From Clostridium sp. UBA6640 (GTDB lineage: Bacteria; Bacillota; Clostridia; Clostridiales; Clostridiaceae): a DNA stretch of 29,568 nt. Positions 1 to 8,857 of this stretch are shown here, one piece after another (within the stretch, counting starts at the first letter, position 1; every line of letters begins with the position of its first letter). The stretch lies in assembly GCF_002455975.1 (NCBI RefSeq), contig NZ_DKLM01000036.1, forward strand, positions 1-29,568. Reading direction: 5' to 3'. The notes under the pieces were generated by a model. The model did not search any database. It was not told the origin of the DNA and saw nothing but the letters and a program-made list of their open reading frames with translations. The position numbers were made by a program, and so were the translations under genes.

Positions 1-65
1 GGGAACCCTAAAGGGCTTCGCGTTGTTCCCCAGGGGTGGGTAAACTGACGAACACTGTTCGCCCT
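1..65. repeat. Structured repeat, copy A, GGGAAC/GTTCCC hairpin part
   Basis: The first 30 bases fold into a hairpin with GGGAAC (1-6) pairing with GTTCCC (25-30) and an inner CCCT/AGGG stem. A second GC-rich segment follows to about 65. A diverged copy with the same order of stems lies at 14403-14470. The GC-rich content stands out in this AT-rich window. The left end is cut by the window edge, so the full element is not visible. Nature (mobile element or structured RNA) unknown. Confidence 0.65.
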
Positions 66-69
66 ACAA

Positions 70-150
70 AAGCATATTAAAGAAATTATTTTCTTTAAAA
101 ATAATTTCATCCTTAATTGTCAATTGTCCATAGTCAATTCTCCATTGCAT
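70..150. repeat. Repeat, copy A, second module with an 11-bp hairpin
   Basis: GAAATTATTTT (82-92) and AAAATAATTTC (98-108) form a perfect 11-bp hairpin. It is followed by a CAATTGTCAATTGTCC-type tract that ends in AATTCTCCATTG. The same module is found at 14197-14272, with the stem conserved but the loop changed. The right part of the module encodes the last codons of the flavoprotein gene that ends at 120. Confidence 0.65.
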
Positions 151-1187
151 AAATTGTGCATTGATTTTATCCTTTCACTAAATTCCTTAGCAAGTTTATC
201 CACATCTTTATAATTGAATATTGATTTAGGGTCATTAGCTGTTGCTAGTAGGAATGCTTTTGGCGGGAGCATGAAACCTTTATTTAAATTTAATGCTCCT
301 ATTAGTTGTTTTGCAACAGAATCTCCCCCTGAATTTCCTGATACTATTATTCCAAATGTAACTTTATCGTGGAAAGGTTTTTTATTATAAAGTACTGTTA
401 ATCTATTCATTACCGCTGTTAAATTTGCAGCTATAGCATCATTATAATTAGGGCAAATCCAGACTATTACATTAGATTTCTCTATGGCAGGCAATACGTC
501 ACTTATCATAGGTCCACCATAAAAGCATTTATTATCTTTTCCATAGTGAGTGCATACTTTATACCCACATCCTTTACAATCCTGTATTGACCCATTTTCT
601 ATTAGTATTTCTTTAATGTTTATTGAATCATCAAAATTTGATTTTACCATTCTCCATAAATCCAAAGAGTTGGAGACTTTATTTGGAGTAGAATACAAAA
701 CTGTTACATTTAGCTCCCCATATTTTTCAAACTCAAAATTTCTAAGTCTTTCATTTAAAATTTTACATCGTTCCATAAGAATGTCATAAAGAGATACTTT
801 CAATACCTTTTGCCATGTAGAAAAATTTATAAGTTCTTTAATAGCCTCTACCATTGGATGTCCTATAAAAGTTGCCCCCATAGAATTTGCAAGAAATATT
901 ATATCTTGACAGGTATCCTTTGTTCCAAGTTCTGATGTAGATGCGCAAACTATTCCACAATAAGAGCCTAAAAATCCATTTCTATCTTTTCTCATGAGTT
1001 TTTTCATAAATTTTAACATACTTATATCAGAAAGTGTTTCATCAACCTCTATTGCTAATAATATCTTTTTATTATTAAAATTTACTAATTCATCTTGAAT
1101 AATTTTGTGGCTCTCATGGGTAAACTGAGAAATCATATCCTGAAGCATCTCAGAAGTCTTTTTTCTTGGACTAATTATATATAGCAT
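120..1187 (-). CDS. Flavodoxin-fold NAD(P)H-dependent FMN reductase-like protein
   Basis: A 355-residue protein. The C-terminal half looks like the NADPH-dependent FMN reductase/flavodoxin family: a beta strand at about 157-163 (VTVLYSTPNK), a Cys-rich segment CKGCGYKVC with a further Cys soon after (as in iron-sulfur flavoproteins of this family), then VIVWICPNYND and the glycine-rich VSGNSGGDS. The N-terminal half (1-150) has no clear assignment but includes another possible alpha/beta fold. It is the last gene of a three-gene minus-strand operon. Its start overlaps the end of the dehydrogenase-like gene by 17 bases and has no strong Shine-Dalgarno, which suggests translational coupling. 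The last 8 or so residues (NGELTMDN) are encoded by a dispersed repeat, so the natural C-terminus may have been replaced. Likely a redox enzyme using FMN; substrate unknown. Confidence 0.8.
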   Translation of the reverse strand: MLYIISPRKKTSEMLQDMISQFTHESHKIIQDELVNFNNKKILLAIEVDETLSDISMLKFMKKLMRKDRNGFLGSYCGIVCASTSELGTKDTCQDIIFLANSMGATFIGHPMVEAIKELINFSTWQKVLKVSLYDILMERCKILNERLRNFEFEKYGELNVTVLYSTPNKVSNSLDLWRMVKSNFDDSINIKEILIENGSIQDCKGCGYKVCTHYGKDNKCFYGGPMISDVLPAIEKSNVIVWICPNYNDAIAANLTAVMNRLTVLYNKKPFHDKVTFGIIVSGNSGGDSVAKQLIGALNLNKGFMLPPKAFLLATANDPKSIFNYKDVDKLAKEFSERIKSMHNLCNGELTMDN

Positions 1188-2391
1188 TTAAATAATTATA
1201 GGTTTGCTTTAATTTATTTAAAAGTTCTTCAGGCATATTGTATCTCTCAAGCTCTATGCCATTCTCAGTAGTTCTATTTTTAATTCCCATAAAAACACCA
1301 CCTAAAAAAGAAGTACTATAATGCCATTGTCCTCTCAAATATGCAAGAATGCTCACTGCTCCAGAAGATAATGCTGGAGCAATATAAGGTTTAAATCCTG
1401 AAGCTCTCACCTCTAAGTTTGCAGTTTTAGTTTTTTCTGTAAGAAAACTTGAAATATTCTCATCATAATTTTCTATGCTATTTACAATGATTAATCCCTC
1501 TCCATGTGGTCCAAAAGCTCTTCCTTCACTCTTATAATTTATATTAAATTCATCAGCATAAAAAGCTGCTCTTCCATTCATAACTCCAAGACCATACCCT
1601 CTTATTTGATGAGAACTAAGCCCCTTGAAGTCAAAATCTCCATTTTCATTTTTATTACTTTCATTAAATGCTACTTTACAAAGTAGATCTACAGGATCTG
1701 ACACCACAGCAAAATCCCCTTTAAAATTAGCCTCTCTTGCCATTTTACTATAAATACTTACCACTTTTTTATTTCCTTCAAATTGAACCATTCTAACATC
1801 TTTCTTTTCATCACCAACTTCAGGCACAAAAATAGATACACAAAATATAAATAAATCACAATTAAAAAGCTCATCTTCATTTATTTTAATTATCTTTGGC
1901 ATGTCTATATTATTAGTATCATATATTTGGTTAGCTTCAAGATACCATCTATCTATCTTATTTTTATCCAAATCATATATACCTATATTCTCAACTACAT
2001 CTGCTCCTAAAAGCCTTAATCCTGTAAGAAGTGTTCCTCCAACGTCACCTAATCCAACAATATTTATTCTATATTTTTTAAATTGCTTACCTTCTATGAT
2101 TTCCTCCCAATTATCAACATTTAAATTTATGAAGGAAAGATTTCTTAACACTTTACATAATTTATTTTCGTCTTCTTTTTCTTTTATAATCACATTTAAA
2201 TCTTCATTATATAATTCCTTTATTGAAGATACTTTGAAATAACTTCGAAAGCTATTAAGTGGCCTTTTTCCAAGATAATAAGCCCTTGTATTTAAATTTA
2301 ATCCTTCTTCCTCAGTTATGTTAGTAAATTTATTTGATAAAGTCTCCTCACTTATAAAAAGTAAGTTTTTATATTTATAGTACTTCATCAT
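1171..2391 (-). CDS. Lactate/malate dehydrogenase-like NAD(P)-binding protein
   Basis: A 406-residue protein. Residues 1-105 are an unassigned N-terminal region. From about 108 a Rossmann fold begins with GLGDVGG (113-119), then an acidic residue at the end of the second strand (IYDLD), CDLFIFCVS, and VVSDPVDLL, which matches the NPxD segment of lactate/malate dehydrogenases. GPHGEG (His296) sits where that family has its catalytic histidine. The usual substrate-binding arginine loop is not obvious, so a plain lactate or malate dehydrogenase is not assured. The start ATG has GGGAGATGG just upstream and lies 9 bases after the stop of the giant fused gene; the 3' end overlaps the flavoprotein gene by 17 bases. 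Co-transcription with both is very likely. The family assignment is by motif reading; the true reaction is unknown. Confidence 0.8.
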   Translation of the reverse strand: MMKYYKYKNLLFISEETLSNKFTNITEEEGLNLNTRAYYLGKRPLNSFRSYFKVSSIKELYNEDLNVIIKEKEDENKLCKVLRNLSFINLNVDNWEEIIEGKQFKKYRINIVGLGDVGGTLLTGLRLLGADVVENIGIYDLDKNKIDRWYLEANQIYDTNNIDMPKIIKINEDELFNCDLFIFCVSIFVPEVGDEKKDVRMVQFEGNKKVVSIYSKMAREANFKGDFAVVSDPVDLLCKVAFNESNKNENGDFDFKGLSSHQIRGYGLGVMNGRAAFYADEFNINYKSEGRAFGPHGEGLIIVNSIENYDENISSFLTEKTKTANLEVRASGFKPYIAPALSSGAVSILAYLRGQWHYSTSFLGGVFMGIKNRTTENGIELERYNMPEELLNKLKQTYNYLNAIYN

Positions 2392-2400
2392 ACCATCTCC

Positions 2401-5400
2401 CTATATATACATATCTTCAAATCTCTTTAAACTCTCAAGGTCATTTTCTAAATAATGTGAAGGTTTGTGATTTAAGTCATAATTTATATCTAGTCCCCTA
2501 TCTACAGATCTTGGTATAGTAAATACCTGCCCTAAAGATAAAAGTGTTAAATTTCTTTCATTTATAGAGTGATATTCATCCTCTAAAACTGTAAGTATAT
2601 TTATAGAGTTTTCTATACACACCTTAGACAAGTTATAACAATCCTCATTTTTAGCACCTCTTATAAATTTAGGTGAAGTATAAGGCATAATTAGATTAAT
2701 TGATGGAAGAAGATTTCTATCTTGAAATTCTCCTCTCCAAACTGCATCACCGCCTATAAAAGGATATAATGCACTTTCATTAAACCAAGCTCTTAATCTT
2801 GGAATAAAATATAAACAATCTACTTCTCCACCTTGATAATCTAAAAGATCTTTACCTCTTCCAGATAATATGGCTACTATAATTTTTTGTATATTAATTT
2901 TTTCTTTTTTAAATATTGGTCTAATAGCCTTCATTCTATACCCTTTATGAAGAAGATTATCTACCAATATAACTGGTCTATTAAAAGATTTTAACATTTT
3001 AATTTGATTTTCTAAGCTAAGATAATGCGGGAATTCACCAATTTTAAATGATTTCATATTAGGATTGAAATATTTTTCCGTATGAAGTGATTTAGTTACT
3101 GTGTTTGGAATTATATATCTGTCCAATATATCTCCATAAGGTACACACATTGCATCTCCTAATACTCTTGGATTTGTTGTATATTCTGGTACTTTATTTT
3201 CTCTGCAAATCTTTCTTATAAGTCCTTGTTGAGTCATATTAGAATCAAAAGGAAGTACTAGATTTCCAGCGAAAAGATTACATATAGCTTGTTGAAGCTT
3301 AATTCTACATTCATTAATTACAGCTCTTATTTTGCTATTACTTCTAAAAGGTTCCTTTATTAAATTTTCTATATCAAAATTTAAAATGCAAGGCGAACTC
3401 ATATTTACAAGGTGAACAGAATTAAAAATCTCTTTAAATCCATATAAGGCTAAAGTCTCCCTAATTATAAGTGATAAACTATCTTTCTCTCCTTCTCTAT
3501 AAAGAGCATATTCATAATCATGACTGCAAGCAAAAGCTAAAGTTTCAGTTATTAGTATAGAAAGAAGCTTTTTATTTTTTTCGTGATTTTTAATATAAAA
3601 TCCATCCAATAAAATTATTCTTCCTTGGCTTTTTTCCCTCATATACTGAGCTATCTCCATATCACTTATATCACCATATAACATGCTTGAGCGAGCCCAG
3701 TGTATTAATGCAAAGCCTTGTATTTCATTACTTCCACAGTCTTTTAAAACCACTATTCTTCCAGAAGGCTTTGAGAAAAGTTTTTCAATTTTTTTTCTTA
3801 ATCCATTATTAGCTATACTGCACAAAGAATTTATAATCTCTTCATCCTTATGTTCTATTATTTCTGTTTCAAGAGATACTAAATCTAAGGTTGCTTTATC
3901 CAGTGGTTCTCTTTGATAAAATCCATTATCATAAATATACTGCTCTGCTAATGGATCAATAATGCTGGATATATCTTTACTGCTATCAATATAATTTCTA
4001 ATTTGTGTGGAACTTATATCTGTATATTTATTAGGCAGCTTAATAATATGGACTTTACCTTTTATTTTCGTCAAATATTCTGATAAGGCATTATTTTTAT
4101 TTCTTTCAATAATTATGTGAGAAAAATCGTGAATAGAACCTTCAATATAAGGTAATTTATAACTAGAAGCATTGGTAATTACATCTTCCCCCGCAACTAT
4201 AAAAACTTCTTGACCTTTAAAATTATTTTTAAGACTTTGAAGATCTTTTATATTGGATAAATTTATAGGCTCACTTTCTGGATATATAAATATTCCAAAC
4301 TCACTGGCAATAGACATGCTAAGAATATTTCTCCTCAACAAATGAGGTAAGGTTTTTTTAGACCAAGAAAATTCATCCACGGAAAGATAGACCTCATAGC
4401 CCAAATTTCTAATAGTCTTTGCAATCTCTTTATGACTAAGAGAAAAAGGATCAAAAGTTCCTGGAAAGAATGCAATTTTTTTCGGTATCTCCATATTAAA
4501 ATTACCAATAAAAAAATTATAATCAGCAATAAATCTATATATATGAGCAAGTCCTGCAGCATTTGAAAGGAAAAACAGCTCTTCTTTCTCATCATTTATA
4601 ATGAGAGTTAATATTTTTTTAGCTAAAAGATCAAAATAATTCTTTTTTTCTTCCAAAGATAAAATCTTAGAACCAAAGATAACTTTTCCAATAATAGTAA
4701 AAGCACTTCTTTTAACTTCATTTACATAATCACCAAATCCATTTAAAATAATGCTGAGTAGTGTACTTTTTCTCTTCTCTAAAACTATCTCTTCTTCATT
4801 GAATCTTTTACCATAGGATTTATAATATTCTAAAACTACCCCTATAGTTTTTAACATTAATGTCTTTACTGAAGGTCTTGCTATCTTAACTTTAGAAGCT
4901 AAATCATCAAGTACTTCGTCAAGTTCCTTTGGTGGAATGTATAGAAGAACTTGTCCTAGATACCTTGGTATATATTCGGTTATTTTATGTCCTTCTATTT
5001 CCAATGATCTTAAAAGTTCTATAGCAACTTCATTTCTTTCAGAAAAAGATAAAAAGTCCATCATTTGAACAATCGCATATCCTGCAGTAACCCTCACTTC
5101 TTCTACGGCACTTACCTTAAGCAAATTACAAAAATGTATTGCCGCTTGTAGTGCATTAATTTCTTTATATTTCTTTACAAATTCTAAAATCAATTCTATT
5201 TGATATTTTTTTAAGCTCCATTCAGTAGCAGATTTTAAGTTACTTAAATAAATTTCCTGTATATTTTCCTTTTGAGCTTGTAAATATTCTCTTAAACTAC
5301 AACTTAAATCTTCTAAGCCTAATCTTTGTGAAATTCTATATCTTAATAGTACTTCGGCGGCGCAACCAGCTTTGTTATTAACAGAGTTTAAATAATCTTT

Positions 5401-7248
5401 TAAATCGGTAAAAAAGGCTGATTCATCCTTTAGCTTTTCCATTAAATTAATACACAAACTTAAAGCTGAAAGTCTTAATGCAACATTTCTCTTTTTAACC
5501 ATAGTAAATATAAAATCATATAGTTTATCTAAAAATTTATCCCCTTTTTGTAGAGGAATATAATTAGCACTTTCAATTAAAAACAATAAATTATCTGAAC
5601 TTTTATAATACGAAGCTTCATAATAGCTTATAATTACTTCCTTATATTCTTCTTTTTTATTTTCTCCGCAATTTTCAAATAGAGATTTTATTAATGTACT
5701 TAAACTATATCCAATCCAATATCTATGAATTGATATAATTTTATGACTTGGAAATAATATTTTATCTATATATTTTTTTAATATATTCTTGCTATTAATA
5801 TTAAAAAAATCATCTGCTACACCCTCTGGCAGCTCTTTTCTGTATTCTTCATCTAATATAGCAATAAGTTTGCCAATAATTTCGGCAGAGTGTCGTCTTA
5901 TATCATCTTCAGGATGAACAAGATTTTCATATAAAAAATTTATAGCCTGAATTTTCTGGTTTTGAGTTAGATAAGTGGAGTATTCTTCAAATATTCTTAT
6001 ATATTCTCTTAAATTCCTCCAATTTTTTTCACTTCTTGCTTCTTCTATAACAGTATTTAATGACTGTTCATCTCTTAAAATATACATAAGATTTATATTA
6101 TGATTTATAGCCATATATTTTAAATTATCAACGATTTCCTCCCCCTGATTAAAAGAATATAAAGGCTCTTTCATCTTATTCATACTCTTTAAATCTACAT
6201 CTTTAACTTCAGTTTCAACATTAATTGATTGTAAGAACTTCTCAAAATCTCTAAGCTTTGAATAAACTCTTCTATAACGCTTTTCCTTGACTTCATCTAC
6301 ATTATCAAGCTTACTTAAAATTACATCAAAAGATTCTTTAAGAGAAAATATGCACATCTCATTTTTATTATTTATTTCCTTATTTTTCACTCTAAAATCT
6401 GAATATATTAAAATAAGGCTTTCAATAGAAAGATTCTCAAATTCTAAGTCCCAAGTTGAATGATTAATAGCAATGTTTCTTATATAATTAATCCCATGTC
6501 TTTTAAACCAAATATCAGAATAATAATAGTGAAGATAAGGTACTCTTTTCATTTCATTTTTTCTGCAGCCATACTTTCCTATATCATGGCCCGCTGCACT
6601 TCCAGAAACTCTCCCTAAGTCCACTTCAATTCCTTGATTCTTAATCTGCCTTGCAATATACATAGCCAAATAATGAACTCCAGAGATATGTTCTAATGTG
6701 TTGAATCCTGTTATCTCACCATTTATCTTCATCATTTCATATATATATAAATCATTAAAAGCTTTAACAAACTTTAAATACTCATCACTACATTCAAGAG
6801 TTTTTAATTCTTCACCTTCTAAAAATTCCATAGGGTATTTAGAAATAAAGTTTTCTCCATTACAGTGTTTTTCACAGGATGAAATTATTCTAAAAACTCT
6901 AAAGTAAAGATTGCAAATAGAATCTAAATTAGGATCTAATTCTATACTTACTGCTTCAGGGAAAACTTTTGATAATGAGTATTCATATAAATATAAAAGA
7001 AAATTGTTATCTGAATTTTCTAATATATCTTTCCGTGACAATTCTAAAATTAAAGGCTTTAACAATATTAATGCAGACTTTGCTGTATAATCCTTTTTAA
7101 AAGTCATCTTTTTCAATGTCTCTATAAAATACTCCGATTTAACATGATAATTTATGATATTTTTATCTAATTTCACTTTATTAATCCATTTTACAGTTAA
7201 AATTTTTCTTTGAATACTATCATAAACACTCTGAAAATTCACTTTCAC
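2401..7248 (-). CDS. Giant fused protein: HD hydrolase, HEAT-like repeats, NadD-like nucleotidyltransferase, GNAT-like region, phosphoribosyltransferase
   Basis: About 1615 residues when started at the GTG at 7248, which has AAGGAG 8 bases upstream. A GTG at 7257 is in frame but overlaps that Shine-Dalgarno. Domains in order: an HD phosphohydrolase core at about 180-290 (EH187, HD221-222, H240, H263, D284), as in YqeK-like and other HD enzymes; a long helical HEAT-like region at about 390-900 (for example HPEDDIRRHSAEIIGKL at 445); a nicotinate-nucleotide adenylyltransferase-like domain at about 925-1110 with GTFDPFSLSH (930-939) and ISSTQIR (1078-1084), both nucleotide-binding hallmarks; a GNAT-like region at about 1150-1290 (GFALIHWA at 1178); and a C-terminal region with a type I phosphoribosyltransferase PRPP-loop motif, VILVDNLLHKG (1426-1436). 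First gene of a three-gene operon with two redox-like proteins. The domains suggest nucleotide or NAD-related chemistry, but no known pathway has this layout. GNAT is the least certain part. Confidence 0.85.
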   Translation of the reverse strand: MKVNFQSVYDSIQRKILTVKWINKVKLDKNIINYHVKSEYFIETLKKMTFKKDYTAKSALILLKPLILELSRKDILENSDNNFLLYLYEYSLSKVFPEAVSIELDPNLDSICNLYFRVFRIISSCEKHCNGENFISKYPMEFLEGEELKTLECSDEYLKFVKAFNDLYIYEMMKINGEITGFNTLEHISGVHYLAMYIARQIKNQGIEVDLGRVSGSAAGHDIGKYGCRKNEMKRVPYLHYYYSDIWFKRHGINYIRNIAINHSTWDLEFENLSIESLILIYSDFRVKNKEINNKNEMCIFSLKESFDVILSKLDNVDEVKEKRYRRVYSKLRDFEKFLQSINVETEVKDVDLKSMNKMKEPLYSFNQGEEIVDNLKYMAINHNINLMYILRDEQSLNTVIEEARSEKNWRNLREYIRIFEEYSTYLTQNQKIQAINFLYENLVHPEDDIRRHSAEIIGKLIAILDEEYRKELPEGVADDFFNINSKNILKKYIDKILFPSHKIISIHRYWIGYSLSTLIKSLFENCGENKKEEYKEVIISYYEASYYKSSDNLLFLIESANYIPLQKGDKFLDKLYDFIFTMVKKRNVALRLSALSLCINLMEKLKDESAFFTDLKDYLNSVNNKAGCAAEVLLRYRISQRLGLEDLSCSLREYLQAQKENIQEIYLSNLKSATEWSLKKYQIELILEFVKKYKEINALQAAIHFCNLLKVSAVEEVRVTAGYAIVQMMDFLSFSERNEVAIELLRSLEIEGHKITEYIPRYLGQVLLYIPPKELDEVLDDLASKVKIARPSVKTLMLKTIGVVLEYYKSYGKRFNEEEIVLEKRKSTLLSIILNGFGDYVNEVKRSAFTIIGKVIFGSKILSLEEKKNYFDLLAKKILTLIINDEKEELFFLSNAAGLAHIYRFIADYNFFIGNFNMEIPKKIAFFPGTFDPFSLSHKEIAKTIRNLGYEVYLSVDEFSWSKKTLPHLLRRNILSMSIASEFGIFIYPESEPINLSNIKDLQSLKNNFKGQEVFIVAGEDVITNASSYKLPYIEGSIHDFSHIIIERNKNNALSEYLTKIKGKVHIIKLPNKYTDISSTQIRNYIDSSKDISSIIDPLAEQYIYDNGFYQREPLDKATLDLVSLETEIIEHKDEEIINSLCSIANNGLRKKIEKLFSKPSGRIVVLKDCGSNEIQGFALIHWARSSMLYGDISDMEIAQYMREKSQGRIILLDGFYIKNHEKNKKLLSILITETLAFACSHDYEYALYREGEKDSLSLIIRETLALYGFKEIFNSVHLVNMSSPCILNFDIENLIKEPFRSNSKIRAVINECRIKLQQAICNLFAGNLVLPFDSNMTQQGLIRKICRENKVPEYTTNPRVLGDAMCVPYGDILDRYIIPNTVTKSLHTEKYFNPNMKSFKIGEFPHYLSLENQIKMLKSFNRPVILVDNLLHKGYRMKAIRPIFKKEKINIQKIIVAILSGRGKDLLDYQGGEVDCLYFIPRLRAWFNESALYPFIGGDAVWRGEFQDRNLLPSINLIMPYTSPKFIRGAKNEDCYNLSKVCIENSINILTVLEDEYHSINERNLTLLSLGQVFTIPRSVDRGLDINYDLNHKPSHYLENDLESLKRFEDMYI

Positions 7249-7279
7249 ACATCTCACTCCTTTACTCCACTGTAAATAA

Positions 7280-7310
7280 ATTATATCATTTTAAAATAAA
7301 AAAAGGTCAA
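7280..7310 (-). promoter_or_regulatory. Promoter of the giant-protein operon
   Basis: On the minus strand, TATAAT (7285 to 7280) is preceded by TG-A, forming an extended -10 element. TTGACC (7310 to 7305) lies 19 bases upstream, which is long but tolerable with an extended -10. TTGACC is part of the 3' arm of the aminopeptidase terminator. Confidence 0.65.
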
Positions 7311-7344
7311 GATAGAAATGACTAAATTTATTTCTATCTTGACC
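7298..7344 (-). terminator. Terminator of the M29 aminopeptidase gene
   Basis: A perfect 15-bp stem: GGTCAAGATAGAAAT (7305-7319) pairs with its complement at 7330-7344, with a 10-base loop. On the minus strand it is followed by seven T. It sits just after the stop of the aminopeptidase gene. Its 3' arm contains the -35-like TTGACC of the next promoter. Confidence 0.9.
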
Positions 7345-7387
7345 ACTTTTATTATTTTAATTCTTTATATAATTGATAAATTAATAT

Positions 7388-8617
7388 TTAAAATGCCCAG
7401 TTTCCATTTTTAAAGATTTGAACTGATTGTCCATCATGAGTAGTTCCTATTATATCTAAGTCTTCTGTACCTAACATAAAGTCTACGTGAGTTAAAGAGT
7501 CATTTGCACCAGCTTTTAATAATTCTTCATCTGTCATCTTGTCTCCACCTTTAATACATAAGCTATAAGCTCTTCCTATAGCAAAGTGGCAGGAGGCATT
7601 CTCATCATATAGTGTGTTAAAGAAAATTGTTCCTGAATTTGAGATAGGTGAATCAAAAGGTACTAGTGCAACTTCACCTAAATAATGAGATCCTTCATCA
7701 GTTTCAATTATTTTTTTTAATGCGTCATATCCCTTTTCAGCTTTGAAATCTACTATTTTTCCATCTTCAAAAGTTAAAGAGAAGTTTTCTATAAGATTAC
7801 CAGCGTAATTTAATGGTTTTGAGCTGTATACAACACCATTTACTCCATCTCTTTTCGGCGCTGAGAATATTTCTTCTGTTGGCATATTAGCTATAAACTC
7901 AATTCCCTCAGCACTTTTCTCTGCTCCACCAAGCCAAAAATGATTTTCTGGAAGCTCCATTTTTATATCTGTTCCTAATGAATTCTTAAAGCAGATATGT
8001 TTAAAGTCCTTTGAATTTAAGAAATCCATTTTTTCCTTAAGATTATTTTTATGTTCATTCCAAGCTTCTACTGGATCTTCTTTATCCACTCTAACTATTT
8101 TAAATATTGCATCCCAAAGTTTTTCAACTGCCTCGTCATCTGAAACATTTGGAAATACTTTTCTAGCCCAAGCTTTTGTAGGAATTGAAACTATTGACCA
8201 TGGATTTTCATTATTCATTATTCTCTTACTGTATTCTTTAAATGCAATTTGCCTTGTTCTAATAGCAGTAGAGAATTTTTCAATTGGTACTTCTTTCATA
8301 AGCTCTGGATCAGACGCAGATATACTTAAAAATGCAGCACCTTCTTTTGCATAATGCATTACAGAATCTAGCTGCCAAGGTGCCACCTCGCTTAAGACTT
8401 CTGTACTTGCATTCATGTATTTAATCTTTGCTGATAATTCATCATTCCAATGAATTACAACTTCTTTTGCCCCTTCCTTATAAGCACACTCTGTCACCAT
8501 TCTAGCAAAAGGAGCACACTCTATCGGTGAATTTATTACAAGTGTTTGGTTCTCTTGTATATTAACCCCAGTCTTAACTGCTAATCTAGCATATTTTTTT
8601 AGCATTTCTTCTTTCAT
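7388..8617 (-). CDS. Aminopeptidase, peptidase family M29
   Basis: A 409-residue protein, the usual length for M29 (thermophilic-type) aminopeptidases such as AmpS and PepS. These are cytoplasmic metal-dependent exopeptidases that remove N-terminal residues from peptides. Visible family features: KYARLAVKTGVNIQENQTLVI at the start, GAKEVVIHWND, PTEEIFSAPKRDGVNG, LGEVALVP, DENASCHFAIGRAY and THVDFM; the Glu, His and Asp residues of the last four supply the metal ligands in this family. The start at 8617 has GGAGGAGC at a normal distance. A longer reading frame begins at 8656, but the -10 box of the promoter covers 8655-8660, so the longer start would not be transcribed. Transcribed alone, with its own terminator. 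Confidence 0.93.
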   Translation of the reverse strand: MKEEMLKKYARLAVKTGVNIQENQTLVINSPIECAPFARMVTECAYKEGAKEVVIHWNDELSAKIKYMNASTEVLSEVAPWQLDSVMHYAKEGAAFLSISASDPELMKEVPIEKFSTAIRTRQIAFKEYSKRIMNNENPWSIVSIPTKAWARKVFPNVSDDEAVEKLWDAIFKIVRVDKEDPVEAWNEHKNNLKEKMDFLNSKDFKHICFKNSLGTDIKMELPENHFWLGGAEKSAEGIEFIANMPTEEIFSAPKRDGVNGVVYSSKPLNYAGNLIENFSLTFEDGKIVDFKAEKGYDALKKIIETDEGSHYLGEVALVPFDSPISNSGTIFFNTLYDENASCHFAIGRAYSLCIKGGDKMTDEELLKAGANDSLTHVDFMLGTEDLDIIGTTHDGQSVQIFKNGNWAF

Positions 8618-8654
8618 AATTAAGCTCCTCCAAAAAATTATTTTATATAATTCC

Positions 8655-8685
8655 ATATTAGCATAAATTTAGTAAGTCTTGTAAA
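8655..8685 (-). promoter_or_regulatory. Promoter of the M29 aminopeptidase gene
   Basis: TAATAT (8660 to 8655) preceded by TG-C gives an extended -10 element on the minus strand. A weak -35 (TTTACA, 8685 to 8680) lies 19 bases upstream. Its position rules out the ATG at 8656 as the start of the aminopeptidase. Confidence 0.5.
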
Positions 8686-8812
8686 ACTTTATTGAAATAT
8701 GTAATAAATTTTGTATTGAACTTTCTATGAATAAAACTTTTTCTACTTATTGTTAACTATTAATCTTTATTTTCTATTGGTAACTTTATATAGTAAATAT
8801 GCTAAAAAGCTT

Positions 8813-8841
8813 TTGACTAATCCCGAGTAAAGTAGTATGAT
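8813..8841 (+). promoter_or_regulatory. Promoter of the suf operon with a candidate Rrf2/IscR-type operator in the spacer
   Basis: TTGACT (8813-8818), a 17-base spacer and TATGAT (8836-8841) make a near-consensus housekeeping promoter. The spacer holds ACTAATCCCGAGTAAAGTAG, which resembles the CGAGTA/ACT-type half sites bound by IscR-like Rrf2 regulators of iron-sulfur genes. The promoter reading is strong; the operator is an inference from resemblance and context, since no regulator gene is in the window. Confidence 0.75.
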
Positions 8842-8857
8842 ATAAATATATATTAAT

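Noticed and set aside
4335..4595. 86-codon minus-strand frame inside the giant fused gene
   Set aside because: It lies within the NadD-like coding region in another frame and shows no features of its own.
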